Shown here: positions 47,784-64,000 of the stretch, piece by piece
How positions within the stretch are numbered: position 1 is the first letter of the stretch
How the letters are laid out: every line of letters starts with the position of its first letter
DNA from: Rhynchonema sp. JSB1_4
Taxonomy: Eukaryota > Nematoda > Chromadorea > Monhysterida > Xyalidae
Length of the DNA: 64,000 bases
Direction of reading: 5' to 3'
NCBI GenBank assembly: GCA_030248065.1
Contig: JASAMV010000080.1
Coordinates: 1-64,000, forward strand
Made by a program: the position numbers and the translations under genes
The notes under the pieces: generated by a model
The model's input: the letters and a program-made list of their open reading frames with translations, nothing else
Told to the model about the DNA's origin: nothing
Database searches by the model: none

Positions 47784-48160
47784 TTTACAGGGATGGTACG
47801 GGTGAACTTTCTTTTGAACTGTCAACTCAGGGCCAGTCACATGGGTAATCTGGCATAATGTATACCTACAGCACAGATACCTGCAGGTGTGTGTTTCATG
47901 CCATTCTCGCAGAAATTGCGTTCTTTTCTGGGCGAAAGTGCCATAAAATGTGCGTTTTTCGGAATATTTTGATTAATTGTGCATGCATTTGACTTCCCCC
48001 TGGCTCGCCAACGCACGCATCAGGCTTCAGGTGTTCTGTAGGTAGGCAATAAATTTTCTTCTTAAAGTTTCACTTGTCTCTTCTAAGTTGAGCTACTCAT
48101 CTTTAAAGTTATATGTACTGTACCTTCGTTGAAGATAGTGATCTTTTTACATTACCGTTT

Positions 48161-48320
48161 AAAGGGCATTACCATTACGCGCCAGAAGCACCGTAAAACT
48201 ATAAAATGTGTTTTCTGATCGTAAAACGATAGTAAAACACTTTGAGGCTAGAGATTTCAAGATTACACTTAAACGCTTAAAATGGCTATGGTAATATTAA
48301 ATATGCCGCACTAGCCCTTT
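48161..48320. mobile_element. Possible short MITE
   Basis: AAAGGGCATTACCAT at the left and ATGGTAAT ... GCCCTTT at the right are inverted, about 160 bp apart, with AT-rich flanks. Weakly supported; no target duplication seen. Confidence 0.35.
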
Positions 48321-48564
48321 AATTTACTACCAAAAGTTGTACTCTTGTGAGGTTGTCCTCAGGAAATGACTATGCACATACTACCATTTCACAAAACATA
48401 ATAAAACTTCGGAAAATGCAATAAATTCTGCGCTCATTTTACTACCAAACTATATTGCACTCATCATAAACTCTAAATGCTAAATTCTGACCAAATCACC
48501 GTCTTAAATCTGGCTAGTGCACATTACGGCACACCAGATAAAAGGTGCCACATCCCAGCGGGTT

Positions 48565-48600
48565 CCCAGCCAATCAGCGCACCGCAAAAATAGGCGGAGT
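48565..48600 (+). promoter_or_regulatory. CCAAT box upstream of msx
   Basis: CCAATCA at 48570-48576 in GC-rich context, 130 bp before the msx ATG. A GCCAG acceptor-like site about 48 nt before the ATG could mark a 5'-UTR intron. Confidence 0.35.
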
Positions 48601-48703
48601 TTGCAGACCACCGTAGTAGTTTGGCTTATGTATTTGATAGTGTGTGTCATTTGCCAGCATAAGTGTGAATTTAATGCCGAAATTTTGAATTCAACTAAAA
48701 GTC

Positions 48704-52885
<4,182 letters not shown>

Positions 52886-54588
52886 ATTGCACTTAGCCAT
52901 ATTTGGACTGGTTTGCCGCTTGGATATTTCATAATTATTTGTGTTGATATGATTATTATGGCAGAGTGAATATGGCTTTGGAACTTCGATTGTACTATAT
53001 ATCTCTGTGATGCTTGAAGTTAGTTTGGTGCATAGTATGTGTATGAAAATTTCATGAATTCAATGAATATGGTTTACCTTTTGCTCTTATTTCTTTAGAC
53101 ATGTCATATTTTCTTCTTATCACCCTGTGCCGTGGCTTTATGTACTGCAATTTAGCATCACAACATCAATACCTCGCGTTTCACTTCCCTATGGTAAAAA
53201 TCGCATTTTTAAATTGTATTTTTTACTCGGCATTGTTCTATAATAGAATATGGTTTCTTTCCTTTGCTCCATCTTCCGCGTATCTCAAATTTTCGCATTG
53301 TTTCTTGTATCATATTGTGACATATTGCTGTTGACCTACCCAAATTCTGACATCGTTCTGCGCTTCCAATCTAGTCGTGTTGCTTGCGTCGTTGTTTCGC
53401 TTAGATTTTATGACATTTTTGTTTTTTTAATTTCAAGCCATTTTGCATGTTTATACGTGTGTGTTACAGACTATATATAAAATAGAAGCAGTGTTCTCAA
53501 CTCGTTTTGGTTATCGTTTATCGCTGCGCATACACACGTTCTGCACAAATACTTACCGTAACCTGGTTACCATAGCTGGGAAGCGTAGCTCATTTGTCGT
53601 CATATTATCCAAGTGCACATTTAACGCTTAACGTATACTAGCAAGCTGTGTACAGCTTGTCAAATCGTTGCCAGCAGTCTCACAGGGAGAACGTTAAGTG
53701 CGACGTTTTGTCTTACCGCCCCATTTACGCTAAGAGGCCACTTCTTAAAACACACAGACAACGGCATTGTTGGGCTTAAAGGGTGTGTCTGACGGTGGTT
53801 TTCGCTTAAGAACCCTGATAAGTTGAACGGTGTTTCAGCTTCCCACCGATGTTAAACTGATGACGCCAATCTGGTAGTAAACGTTTTAGTGTTTGGTCTG
53901 TAATGACACTTTAACTAATCACACGGCTCCAATGAGGCACCCCAGCGGTTCCAAAGGGTTCTCATCATCTCGTGAGACCCAGGTCAAACTGGGTCCCGAC
54001 AGTTACAGTACGTCTTATGACAGCCACTAAGAAACGATCCACCAAATCGCCTGCGAGCACTGATCTTCAGCCCATTAGAGCTTGAAGTCCGGAAAACCAA
54101 CCATTGGCGATTCAAAAAAGCGATCAATTCGTTAAGCCAAAAAAAACAACAACAGCGCATAACTTTAAAAATACTGTGTATGTTGTCGAGCTCTTCAAGT
54201 TCAGAAGCGCTTAAAACTTTTTGGTGTGCCCAGACAGTTTGGAATTAGTCAACTGACTAATTGAGCGGTCAATGTTCTCGCGGCCGGAGCAAAGTTGACG
54301 ACCAAACGTCTTAGGTTGCAAAAAGTGGCTGAACAACTATGTACTGTATTTCCTTCTTGGGTTTGAGATTTGTGGGACACGCCTGTAGCATTTGTGGTTG
54401 TTGTGGTCTTCTGAGTTTTGGGAACCCAATAAAGTTTAATTAACGCCTATACAATATGCTAATGCGGAATGCCAGCCTCAATAACAGTTGCTATTTGTTT
54501 CCAGGTTACAGTGCGTCTCAGGAGCCAGTCAGCTCAAAGGACATGCACTTGGGTTTGTGTGAATTTCACGTTCCCACAAGAATCGGCC

Positions 54589-54612
54589 GGTGCACTAGGC
54601 AATCGTCAGTTG
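54589..54612 (+). repeat. Dispersed hairpin motif, copy 9
   Basis: CGGTGCACTAGGCAATC then GTCAGTTG. Intergenic, downstream of msx. Confidence 0.55.
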
Positions 54613-57600
54613 CCCCCATAGTCCTCTATAAAATCAAGGTTACGGTAACAAATCAAATGGACAGGTTACTGTAGCTACCGTACGTCGAAACGCATTGTGC
54701 CCCGGCGGGCAGCAGCTGTCAAAACCGACGGCCATTTGCTGATAATTAGTGTTGCTGCGGTCCGAGCCAGCCAGAGAAACTCTACACTCTTGTTGAAGCA
54801 CTTAGCTTCTCAATCGTTTGTACTCCGTTGGTCAATAGTTCAATGGGTACCAAGTCTTTGTTGGCATATTCAAATGTCTGTGCTTAACAGACGGCACGGT
54901 ACCTAAAACTTGTTTCAGCTGTCGTGTCGAAAAACCAACAATCTTGTTTTATGACAGCTCATTTTGGACCGTTTTTCTGGTGGGGTGAGAGTTTAGGACT
55001 CTGTCGCTCTTGCTCTGTCCAACTGGGGCGTGTTTAGGAAGTCTCTAATTATGGATGGTTGTCTGGGGGATACTTTGAGCGGCGCATTTAAAGCAATTTC
55101 CGGGTTGGACTCACGGTCACGGTTGCCTTGTTTTTCCCTGGCAAAGTTTGATTTTGACTGTATTTCGAGTCGTGTGTGTAAAACGGTGCGTCGGGTCTCC
55201 TCAGTAACCGCGTAAGGGAGGCTACAAACCCTAACGACACCAGAGGACCCCATTAAACCCGAAGTAATCTGCCATAAGCTCATTAAATATCATCGAAGGC
55301 TTAAACGGCTCGAACATATAAACAGCAATGAAATATTACTGGAGGTGATTTGTTGTAAATAAAGCCGTCAACCCGGCGCCAACAAGCGCGCAACTGTTGC
55401 TGCCCAAATCGCTTTAAATGGGGGTGACGGAAAATTCCACATGTGTGCCCCCTGATTTTTGGACATTGTTTTGCCACCACATGATTTAATCCAGTGTCTG
55501 ACACCCTTTAAGCACCTGCGCACTGGGTATGTAGCTTCCTTTTCCACTTGGGGGTCGCACTTTGGAAACTTCAGTGATTCACCGCACGTCAATAACACCA
55601 ACAAACACGAACAAACGTCAGGCCTGAAATAATAAAAGAAACAAACCGTTTGCCATTTAGCTACGGTGGTGGTAACATACGTAGCCACTTTGGGCAACCC
55701 TGTGTCTCCGTATCAGTAAGTGTGTATACGTTGCAAATCACCATTAATCAACTTGTGTTTAGCTTAGTCGAATTGAATGCTTGTATCTGAGGACTTTGTA
55801 TTTGTAAAAACTTTGTATGCTGTGACTGTTTCTGCTCTTGATCTTTCGCTTGAACGTGATTCTGATCATCTATTTCTACATAGCTGGTCATCAATGCGCA
55901 ATTGACGTTTGCTTCAACTGCACAACCGTTTCGAAAATACCAATCTTCGAGCAACAGTTGTCCAAGCAGTGAGCACAAATGTCAGCTTTAACGAGCGGGC
56001 GGACAATAGAGATTGTTTCGTCGTTGAGAGAGAGCCAGCGAAAATTATTATTCTTCTTGCCAACGGCCCATAAAATCGCGCGCCGTTTGGTGGTATGGGA
56101 GTGTGGCCTGGGCCGCAGCCGGTACTAATTGACTCAATTGATCATTGCACTGTGGCCCTTGTGTACTTAAAGGTTTAGTTTAAGTTGAAGAATTGATATG
56201 CATACGTCGCGGGCGCGGCTGCGGACAGTTTTTGCGTCGCGTCGTCGTATGAGATACGTTGTTAAAACGTTGTTTTAAACGGCCAAAGTGGTTGCTAAGT
56301 GCTTTTTTGTTAAGTTTGTTGCCGTGTCGTCGGACCGATAGCTGTTTTCCAATGAGCCAAAACGAATGAATTATATCTCTGGCGTGTGCAGGCCTCGGCG
56401 AAGATTGCATACTTGGAAAACCATTAACCGAGTTTTGCAGAGCCGTCGGCGACCACGAAACCCGCCGAAATTTGTGAGAAGCACTTATTGACGAGCTTTT
56501 TGGTATTTTTCATTGCGGAAACCATTTGTGGTAAAAATTCAAAACGTCATTAAGAACAATCACGCGGTTACGGTAACGCACATCGGAGAAACTGTGACGT
56601 TGTCTACTTATATCAGTGCACGGAATATGTCTTTCTGTAAAAAAATCCAATTTTGCTGAGATTACTGTAATTTGACCAATCTCATATTTGTAGTAATAAA
56701 GGCAATATCGCCTGGTGTCTGCCTGATGTGATTAGAAAATATAAAAAATACGACAAACCGATTAAAAATTTTCTGCTCGACAGATTTTTTCGACGACACC
56801 ATGTGCATATATTTTTCGGGTCGGCCGTTTAATGTTAGATCGCACATCAGTGCGCATTAACGCTAAACCCAACGCATTAATCAAGCACGCCAATATACGG
56901 GGTTACGGTCACCCGCACACGATAACAACTTCGGCCAAGGTTGTTGGTTGTCCGAGTTTGCGGCCATCGTTTTGAAAGATTTAAACTTTCAGGGTATAAG
57001 AAAAACGCGACAGTTTCCCAAACTCGGCTCATGCTCCATAGACTACACAAGTGTCTGTGTGTACCACCTGTGTAAACTAACAGATTTTTTTCAGTCGTCG
57101 GCTGGCGAAACACGCGCGCGCACGCGCATCGCAACATTAGAGAGCAATCACACTTAAGATCACATTACTTCACACAAATTGCAATGACGACGGCCACCCA
57201 GGTGCGCATCCTATACTACACACGCGCAGGTGACGCAAATTTTTAAAGGGGGACACCAACAACTTCAACGCAAAAGCTTATGTGCCTCATTTCTTCCTGT
57301 GGTTGGTTCCAGCGAACAGAATTGCTTGCTTGAGGATGTTAAAATGAATTGCTGATCATTTCTCCGACAATTGAGCAACGTCAATGAAATTAGAATTTCA
57401 GACACGTGAGAAAGGGGCCTGTTTTTGAATTTCCCAGGCGGCAGGTGCATCATTAGGGGCTTTTAATGCCATCTTAACGAATAAAACGAATTAATATCAA
57501 AATCGTCTTATTGTGCATCCAATAAATTTCGCGTTAACTGTGTGTATCAGATCACGCAAGAGCATGCAATTTTGAAATACATCAAAACAAAACTGATATT

Positions 57601-60256
57601 GTCGCATTGCGCGGAGCCAGGCGCGCGAAAAAGTTTACGTCGCGTTATATTATTTGTAATTAATCATTTTCTTCCGTAAATTAGTCGACGGTTAATGCCC
57701 TTTTTGTCGAAATTGAGGTGGGACGGGTTGAGGAAAAATCAAGGATAAGAAATTTATGAATATCGATTTTTAGCTGATGGTTGAGGTGAGGTGGTTCCAC
57801 TGGAATTTTAGCTTGAACCAAGGCATATTTTTGTTTCTTTCATAGGCTCACCTACATAGCTTACATTGTATAAAAGTTGTAAAGCAGTATCATGTTTTTC
57901 TACTGTGTCCAACAAGACCAATGTTTTTTCAAAATACGGCCCAAACCCTGTTTCTCTTTTATTAAATCGAAAATGGGACTTTTATTGGGACAAACCAGGC
58001 CTAATCGCGGACAAATGTAAGCGCCGTTAAAATCCGGTACCGTACCTTTAGTTTGAGAGTTTTTCGTTAAGTTTACCTGTGTGTGCTGACCTTGCACCCC
58101 GAGCTCCGCGAGACCTCGTTAAAAGAATAATTGTGCGGAATTAAAGAGAATTATCTCGCGCATTTAAAGTTTTGGTTTATGACACACTGTCGAACTATCT
58201 ATTTAGTTTCGAGGCCATCTCCATATGTACATGCGTCAAGGACAGGTACATATTGATATGATAGTACGTATTCTCAAAATCATTGAAAAACATTGAACGG
58301 GTATTTTAAATCAATGCGTGTTTGGGAACACAAAATAGAACAACTGGTTGTTCAACGTTACAGAATACAAATAGCAATGCTGACAGCGCGGGGACATCTG
58401 GTTACGTATGTACATCGGCGGGGGTGCAAGTTTTTTATACACACGCTTTAATGCGAGGGATGGGAACATTATGTCACATTACACGTCGTTCGCTCGTCGT
58501 TACATTAAGAATGGTAATCGAGCATGACAGAACGAACACATAAAAAACGTAAACATTTGTGTTGCGTTCAAGGACCTGGGTGGGACACTCGTTGATGGGT
58601 TACGGTAGGTCGGAAGTTGGAACTTTTTGTATTTTTCAAGGTTTTTCGATTCTTTCCTCTTAATGGTCAGCAAAGGCCTTATTTTGAAAAGCAGAAGATA
58701 CCGTACGCGACAGCGCGTGTCATATTACATATCTAGTCCATTGTTTGATTAGCGCAGCGTGAAGATGGAAGCATTTAATGCGATCGATTAATCATGAATT
58801 AAGCCGAGGACCTTGTTTTTGCATCACCAAACGGTTTCTTCGCGAATTTATGTTCCTGACCGGTTCTCGGCACCCAAAACGGTCACATGCTGCAAGGCTA
58901 ACATCTAGAGTCCAATACCGTACGCAACCGGCATTAAGGTGTTGATTTAACTGCTTTGACGGCATTAGGCCTCTCGCAAGCCATTAACGATTGATGCGCC
59001 GCGCCATTCTATAAAGACCAATCCATTTATAGGTCCATCCTGCCGTCAAAAACAGTTAAAATCTACTTAACGCTGTGCTTTAAATGTGATTCGGTCGCTC
59101 CTTTGGTTATAGCGTGTCTTCTTTTGAAGCATTGATTTCGTTAAGATTTTAGCCTGGCAACAGACTATAACCTTTGTGGAGGTCCAGGGTGGTTTCCGCT
59201 GTCATTTGACGTTTTCATTTCGTGGTGCTGTAAGACTGGCTGGCTGCTCGTGTTATTTCGATTAAAAGAGCATTTATTATTAGCAATACGCTGGAAATCG
59301 TAATGGCACACGCGCCCTTTAAAGCATGTTTGCTCTTGTTTGAGGTTTGCTGCCAAACGAGGATTGTCAGCGGCTTTCATTTGTGTTTTAGTGTTCCTCA
59401 ACAGCGTAAACACGGACGCAAACCGCAAAACAGGCAAACAAAAATAGTAACTCCAAGCATCCACGCAGGAAATAAAAAAATCTCGCCATTTGATGGGCGC
59501 TAGTCAGCAAGCTGGGCGCATTATATATTATTTTCGTTCTTGACTGAAATTGCTTAAAGGGGGAGTGCACGGACGGTAATAGAACGGTGATAGGCCAATT
59601 TTGGAGTCGTGTCCAGGACTGCGAAGCTATTGAAATGCGAAAATGAGCTCGACTTAATTCCTGACAGCCCATTTCCTGTTCTTAATGCAATTTTGCGCCA
59701 AACACGAAAATAAGCCAGGAGAAATACCGTAACCTAGCAATGTCTATTAACAATCGTTTTAAGCCTCATTTCAGTTTGCAGACAACATAAAATATATGTG
59801 CGTGTATGTGTACATTGTGTGGTGTGTGAGTGAAGACATTAAATTAAGCGGTGATGAAAAGCGCGAAAATTTTCCAATTTAACGATTTTCGTTTTGGTCT
59901 ACGGGCGTGACCGAGTAATAACAACATTTAAAACGACTGTTTGGTAATAAGGGATGGTTTAAAAGGTGGTTTGGTTCTCCGTTTTCGGTTCCGGTTCGGT
60001 GCAGGAATTAATTTCGACCAGTCACAGTTCCCAAAAGAGGAGGGACACAAGCATACGCATCATTAAGCAACAAAAATGGATCTTAAATGATATTGCCAAT
60101 TCACACTCCAAAGAGGGATCTCGTTACTGTTGCTCCATATCAAAGGCTTTGTTGTGGCTGTGACGTGACACCTTTCAGGGGCCATTCTGCAAGTGTGCTG
60201 AACTGAGACCAACCCTGGCAGCTCACGTGTGTCTCTTGGGGCACGCATTGTCATCT

Positions 60257-60289
60257 GGTGCATCCGCACTGATGATGACCTGTTGCACC
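60257..60289 (-). repeat. Dispersed hairpin motif, copy 10, full stem
   Basis: GGTGCAT (60257-60263) and TGCACC (60284-60289) flank GCACTGATGATGACCTG: the clearest complete hairpin copy, 33 nt. Confidence 0.7.
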
Positions 60290-60977
60290 GCACGACAAGA
60301 CCGGAAGTCGCCAGTCACGCCGCTTTTGCACAATTTCAGATTCGTGAACTTTCACAAACCCACTGACGTCTCGTGTTGCTCGATCCCAGATCGGTGCAGC
60401 ACTAACAAATAATTCAACCATCGCCTCACCAAACACCCCCAAATTGTATTTGCTGCCAAATGGGCACCCAAACGCTAATGAAAAGTCGCGCTTCGCACAA
60501 AATTGCTCCCAAAAGACGCACAGCTGAAACAACACAACATGCGCGCGCATTGGCATTTTATGGTTCTCTGCGAAAATACCGTAACCTTGGGCATTTATGC
60601 CGCTCCCTTGCGACAGGTCGGGTCCTGGTAACCACAATGGGCTGGTTCCGGTTCTTTATGGTTCTGTGCAATAAAGTGGGAGTTCTTCGACTTGGATTGC
60701 AGCTCCGCTTTTAAACAATTTTATGCGTGCGGCTGCATATAAATTGCATTGGTGTTAAGCCAGAGATAATTAAGGGGTCACATTGCTCTGGGTTAATTAT
60801 AAGATCAATTATCGTGTGCTGCTCTGACCATGAATACAATTGTCACATTTATTCAACCTTTCGCAATGATGGTGAACAACAGAGGGAAATTATCCTTGTT
60901 CTGGTTTCTTGTTTTGACATCACACAATATTAAACAATGTAACTTAAGAACAAAAACACGAAGATGCGATCCGGAAA

Positions 60978-61322
60978 GTGTCCAAGATAAATCGCGCCGT
61001 GCGACAGATAATTCTGATTGAAACTGTGTTCCTATTTTTGCCATTGAACAATCACCAAATTGCCAAGACTTTACTTGACCCTACTCATGTGTATGCGTTG
61101 GCTGCGAATCTGTTCACCATCATCGGAAGTGTGAGCATGCTCATATTGGTGTTTTTCACCTGCGCCACTCGCATCAAGGAATTCAACAAGGAATTGAAGG
61201 TGTTGAGAAGAAAAAATGTGCTGCTGAGTCTTTTTGTTTTCCATTCAATTGCAAGCACGAATAAACTGTCATTTGGGTTCGCAGCATCATGTTCATTTCA
61301 TCAGAATAGAAGTTATATGTGA
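60978..61322 (+). CDS. Membrane-protein-like ORF, partial
   Basis: A 114-codon open frame with two hydrophobic stretches (LIETVFLFLPL; ANLFTIIGSVSMLILVFFT) followed by a basic loop (RIKEFNKELKVLRRK). It resembles one or two helices of a multi-pass protein such as a receptor. No partner exons found. A hAT-type element begins 56 bp downstream and may interrupt the gene. Confidence 0.35.
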   Translation: MSKINRAVRQIILIETVFLFLPLNNHQIAKTLLDPTHVYALAANLFTIIGSVSMLILVFFTCATRIKEFNKELKVLRRKNVLLSLFVFHSIASTNKLSFGFAASCSFHQNRSYM

Positions 61323-61377
61323 CAAATCAATACGTGATTCAACTATAGTTTATTCATGTTAGTATGTGACTTCGAAG

Positions 61378-62095
61378 CAGGGGTTAATAAAAAAATTTTT
61401 TTATTCAAACCCCTTTTTTTAAAAAAAAATTTTTTTTAATTTAAAAAAAATTTTTTTATTCCAGCCATAAACTGCCCGAAACGAAAAAAAATGAGCGCTA
61501 AAGCAAAAAAATAGTGGCATTTTTCTTCCATAAAGTGTGGTAAGTGCATATAAAGCACTCACGACACGAAAACAATACTAAACAATGGTCAATGAGTACC
61601 AACAGTAGTCAGGTACACACCCGTACACTTCTCCCACGTGGTGTGGGTGCCTTCGTGTGGCTTTGTGACACTTAAGACGGCAAATTTGGGTGAAACTATT
61701 GCCTCTTGGTACACGACCAATGCAAATATGTGACAAACAGTGTAAATATAGAGTGAATATCACACCGAATCACTGCTTTCGGGTCTGTTGCATGGATAAA
61801 TGCATGCCCACCCAGTCACATGTACATGTGTAATCATATGAGAGGCCATGTGAGTGTGTGCACTGTGTCTAGATGCCACAAAACAACGATTATGGCACCC
61901 AATACACCCATGGTAGGGTCGGGTGATGTTAACAGAAGCATTTTTTATGCAAAAAATAGCACTTTTAGAGCAAAAAATAGAGAAATTTTCGAATTTTGAA
62001 ATAATAAAAAAAATTTTTTTTTAACTTTTGGAACGAATTTTTTTTTAAAAAAAAATTTTTTTTAATAAAAAAAATTTTTTTTTTAAAAACCACTG
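61378..62095. mobile_element. Non-autonomous hAT-type element with A/T-tract palindromes
   Basis: 718 bp with ends CAGGGGTT and AACCACTG and a perfect 8-bp target duplication CTTCGAAG (61370-61377, 62096-62103). Subterminal regions are arrays of AAAAAAATTTTTTT. The interior has no transposase. CAG-type ends with an 8-bp duplication indicate the hAT superfamily. Confidence 0.85.
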
Positions 62096-62588
62096 CTTCG
62101 AAGTGCTTCTTTAGTTTACACACGACAGGCAACGCGTAAAGTATTGTAGTAGGTATGTACATTGTCTCTTCGAGCCCATATCTGTGCTGCGTAACTTCTC
62201 TTATTTTATACAAACATTATATTACAGAAGCCAACCACGTTATCTGACATAAAAACATGACAAACTGGTTACAAACTCCGGGTCCAGACTGACTGGATGG
62301 CTTTTATAATTATGTATAAAACCTCACATACTAAAACGTATGTGCAGGAAGCGAAAACAAACATCTGCGGCTTATACAATACCTAGTGATGTCGCCAAAT
62401 CTTTCCTCATACCTCATGTATTATTTGTCGCGCTCACTTGGATCTCATGTATTACTGCTTGATTTGACGGAAAGATTTGACGACATGATTTGACGGTAAG
62501 ACTGTAAATGGATTGCAATAATACTGAAATTTACCAGGTTAGTCATGGTTGAATGATGATAATTATGGTCAGTCCAGGTATGTAGTCA

Positions 62589-62798
62589 TCAGAATGAGCA
62601 CTGGTACAGCACGATGACGAGAAATAATATACAGACAATCACGAACCAACCCCACGGCAACTGAAGTATCAACGCCAAAACATCAAACAGGAAAGCACGA
62701 AAGAAGAATCTTTTGAGCTGTCCGAGGCTGATAACATCAAGGGGGTTGCGTAACATCAAAATCAGGGGTGATGCGGAAAGAAACAACAATAATGACAC
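62589..62798 (-). CDS. Membrane-protein-like ORF, possibly a C-terminal exon
   Basis: Hydrophobic start (SLLLFLSASPLILML), a polar loop (RNPLDVISLGQLKRFFF), then a long TM stretch (LPWGWFVIVCILFLVIVLY) and stop after QCSF. It looks like the end of a multi-pass membrane protein or a small two-TM protein. Start uncertain (62798 or 62738). Confidence 0.4.
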   Translation of the reverse strand: MSLLLFLSASPLILMLRNPLDVISLGQLKRFFFRAFLFDVLALILQLPWGWFVIVCILFLVIVLYQCSF

Positions 62799-63636
62799 GT
62801 TTTGGAACCTAACCGTACGAAAATAACCATGGAGAAAAGAGCTCGTTCTTGAATTGACATCAGGGTGCAGTCGAATATGATATTCGCGAGCATACAGCGA
62901 ACTCAGAACAGTACTAATCGAAAGCGGAGCGAATCAATTTTAGACGGAATTTGGATACATTGATATACGGTAGAACTACACCCAACGATTATCGAATCGA
63001 TAAATTCGTCAGCAATTAAGCATATGACAAAAGCTCGAGAAAATTGCGTTCAGAACGAGATCAATACAGGATGACAGCAGCAGTTGAACGAACAATGTAC
63101 AAATTCATGTAAATTTAACGTTACGGAGCACAAATTGTTTGCAACAAACAACTCCGGTGCCATGACCGTCACTGTAAACACGCACCCAATTTATGTCTAC
63201 AATCAACATTAATAAGAAAACACAGCACCCAAAGATAGACAAGCCACCCTAACAGAGACCGAAAAATAATCAATTGCCACCAGAAGCAAGCGTCCCCAAC
63301 CGCCGCGGGCATTGGGCATCGGTATACATCGCGCGGGAGCGCAAATGAACAACGAAAAAACGTATTGATTGAACAACGTCCGTAGAATTAGAGACCCGTA
63401 CAGTTATACAACGAGACACCGACGTCGTCCAATCAGCACTTTTGGCTGTGAATACCAGTTTACTAAATTTTTACTCTGTTTAATTTGCACGCCGTTCCCA
63501 CCACCATGCTTTTACATTACACGCTTCTCATCAAATTGAGAATGCAACAGAGTGCAAAGATGGAAAGATCCAGGCCAACTGTAAAGTCGTCAACTCAAGT
63601 GGTCAACCTTCGTCGTGTCAACTCAATCAGCCCTAA
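62799..63636. other. Intergenic region
   Basis: No gene or repeat recognised. Presumed upstream region of the minus-strand 62589 ORF. Confidence 0.4.
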
Positions 63637-63835
63637 GGCCGCGTACAGATAGAGCTGGTTCTGGTTCTGGTTTTACTAAAAAAAATTCTATGTCCGAAAA
63701 CCAGAACCAGAGCCAGCTCTATCTGTACGCAAAACTGGAAATATTTCTGGCGCAATATTTTTTATTCTATGTCAGAGAACCAGAAATATCTCCAGCTCTA
63801 TCTGTACGCAAAACTGGAAATATTTCTGGCGCAGT
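63637..63835. mobile_element. Harbinger-like foldback MITE
   Basis: Follows TAA with GGCCGCGTACAGATAGAGC. The inverse CTCTATCTGTACGC occurs at 63719-63732 and again at 63797-63810. Internal CCAGAACCAG and CTGGTTCTGG words are inverted. A block containing ACTGGAAATATTTCTGGCGC is directly repeated. End poorly defined. Confidence 0.6.
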
Positions 63836-64000
63836 TCTAACATTTATGTCCCTGGGTTATTTATGAAAAAAACGTGGTGTGTGCTTGCAACATTTTGTTT
63901 GATTACAGGGTGAGCCGAAATACATACACCTGGTATTGATTATTGGTTGTGCAGTCATTGTTTCGATTTGTGATAAAATTTGGCTAATTTTTTATAGTCT

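Larger units (their letters stand above)
52886..60977. other. Long intergenic region downstream of msx
   Basis: No gene supported in 8 kb. Notable contents are two hairpin-motif copies (54589, 60257) and several copies of the word TACCGTAAC on either strand. Could hold msx enhancers; not testable here. Confidence 0.5.

Overview
The window is nuclear DNA of an invertebrate animal. It carries multi-exon genes with GT-AG introns (mostly 50-600 bp, some several kb), long non-coding stretches and many short non-autonomous DNA transposons. Recognisable genes are metazoan: liprin-beta, an Msx/Drop-class homeobox gene and a KCTD-type BTB gene. I cannot name the phylum from sequence alone; a protostome or ecdysozoan-like animal is a guess.

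Layout. (1) About 1-11.67 kb is a giant imperfect inverted repeat: arms 2-4918 and 6501-11669 around a 1.6 kb spacer. A small gene for a secreted Thr-rich peptide is intact at the inner edge of the right arm (6187-6519). A damaged relative lies near the inner end of each arm. Each arm also carries a transposon the other lacks, so the insertions post-date the duplication and the opposite arm preserves the empty site. (2) 13.83-34.4 kb is a plus-strand liprin-beta gene that I could splice into about 28 phase-consistent coding exons: N-terminal helix, coiled coil, Ser/Pro-rich linker, three SAM domains and alternative C-terminal exons. (3) 35.6-37.2 kb is a minus-strand five-exon KCTD/BTB gene. 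(4) 38.2-39.4 kb is a degenerate hAT transposon with a Harbinger-like element nested in it. (5) 39.5-47.8 kb is a minus-strand cluster of small genes, mostly for secreted or single-TM proteins: one 149-aa coiled-coil protein, one 116-aa Cys-rich protein, a relative of the latter broken by a foldback element and a minisatellite, and weaker candidates. (6) 48.7-52.9 kb is a plus-strand six-exon Msx gene with a 299-bp pure (AC)n tract just upstream of its homeobox exon. (7) 52.9-64 kb is mostly non-coding, with two partial membrane-protein-like ORFs, an AT-rich hAT-type element with a perfect 8-bp target duplication, and another foldback repeat.

Liprin-beta is a cortical/synaptic scaffold, Msx a transcriptional repressor, and KCTD proteins are often Cullin-3 adaptors. 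They are unrelated neighbours, not an operon. The most unusual parts are the 11.7 kb palindromic locus, the secreted-protein cluster, and a roughly 33-nt hairpin motif scattered about ten times across the window.
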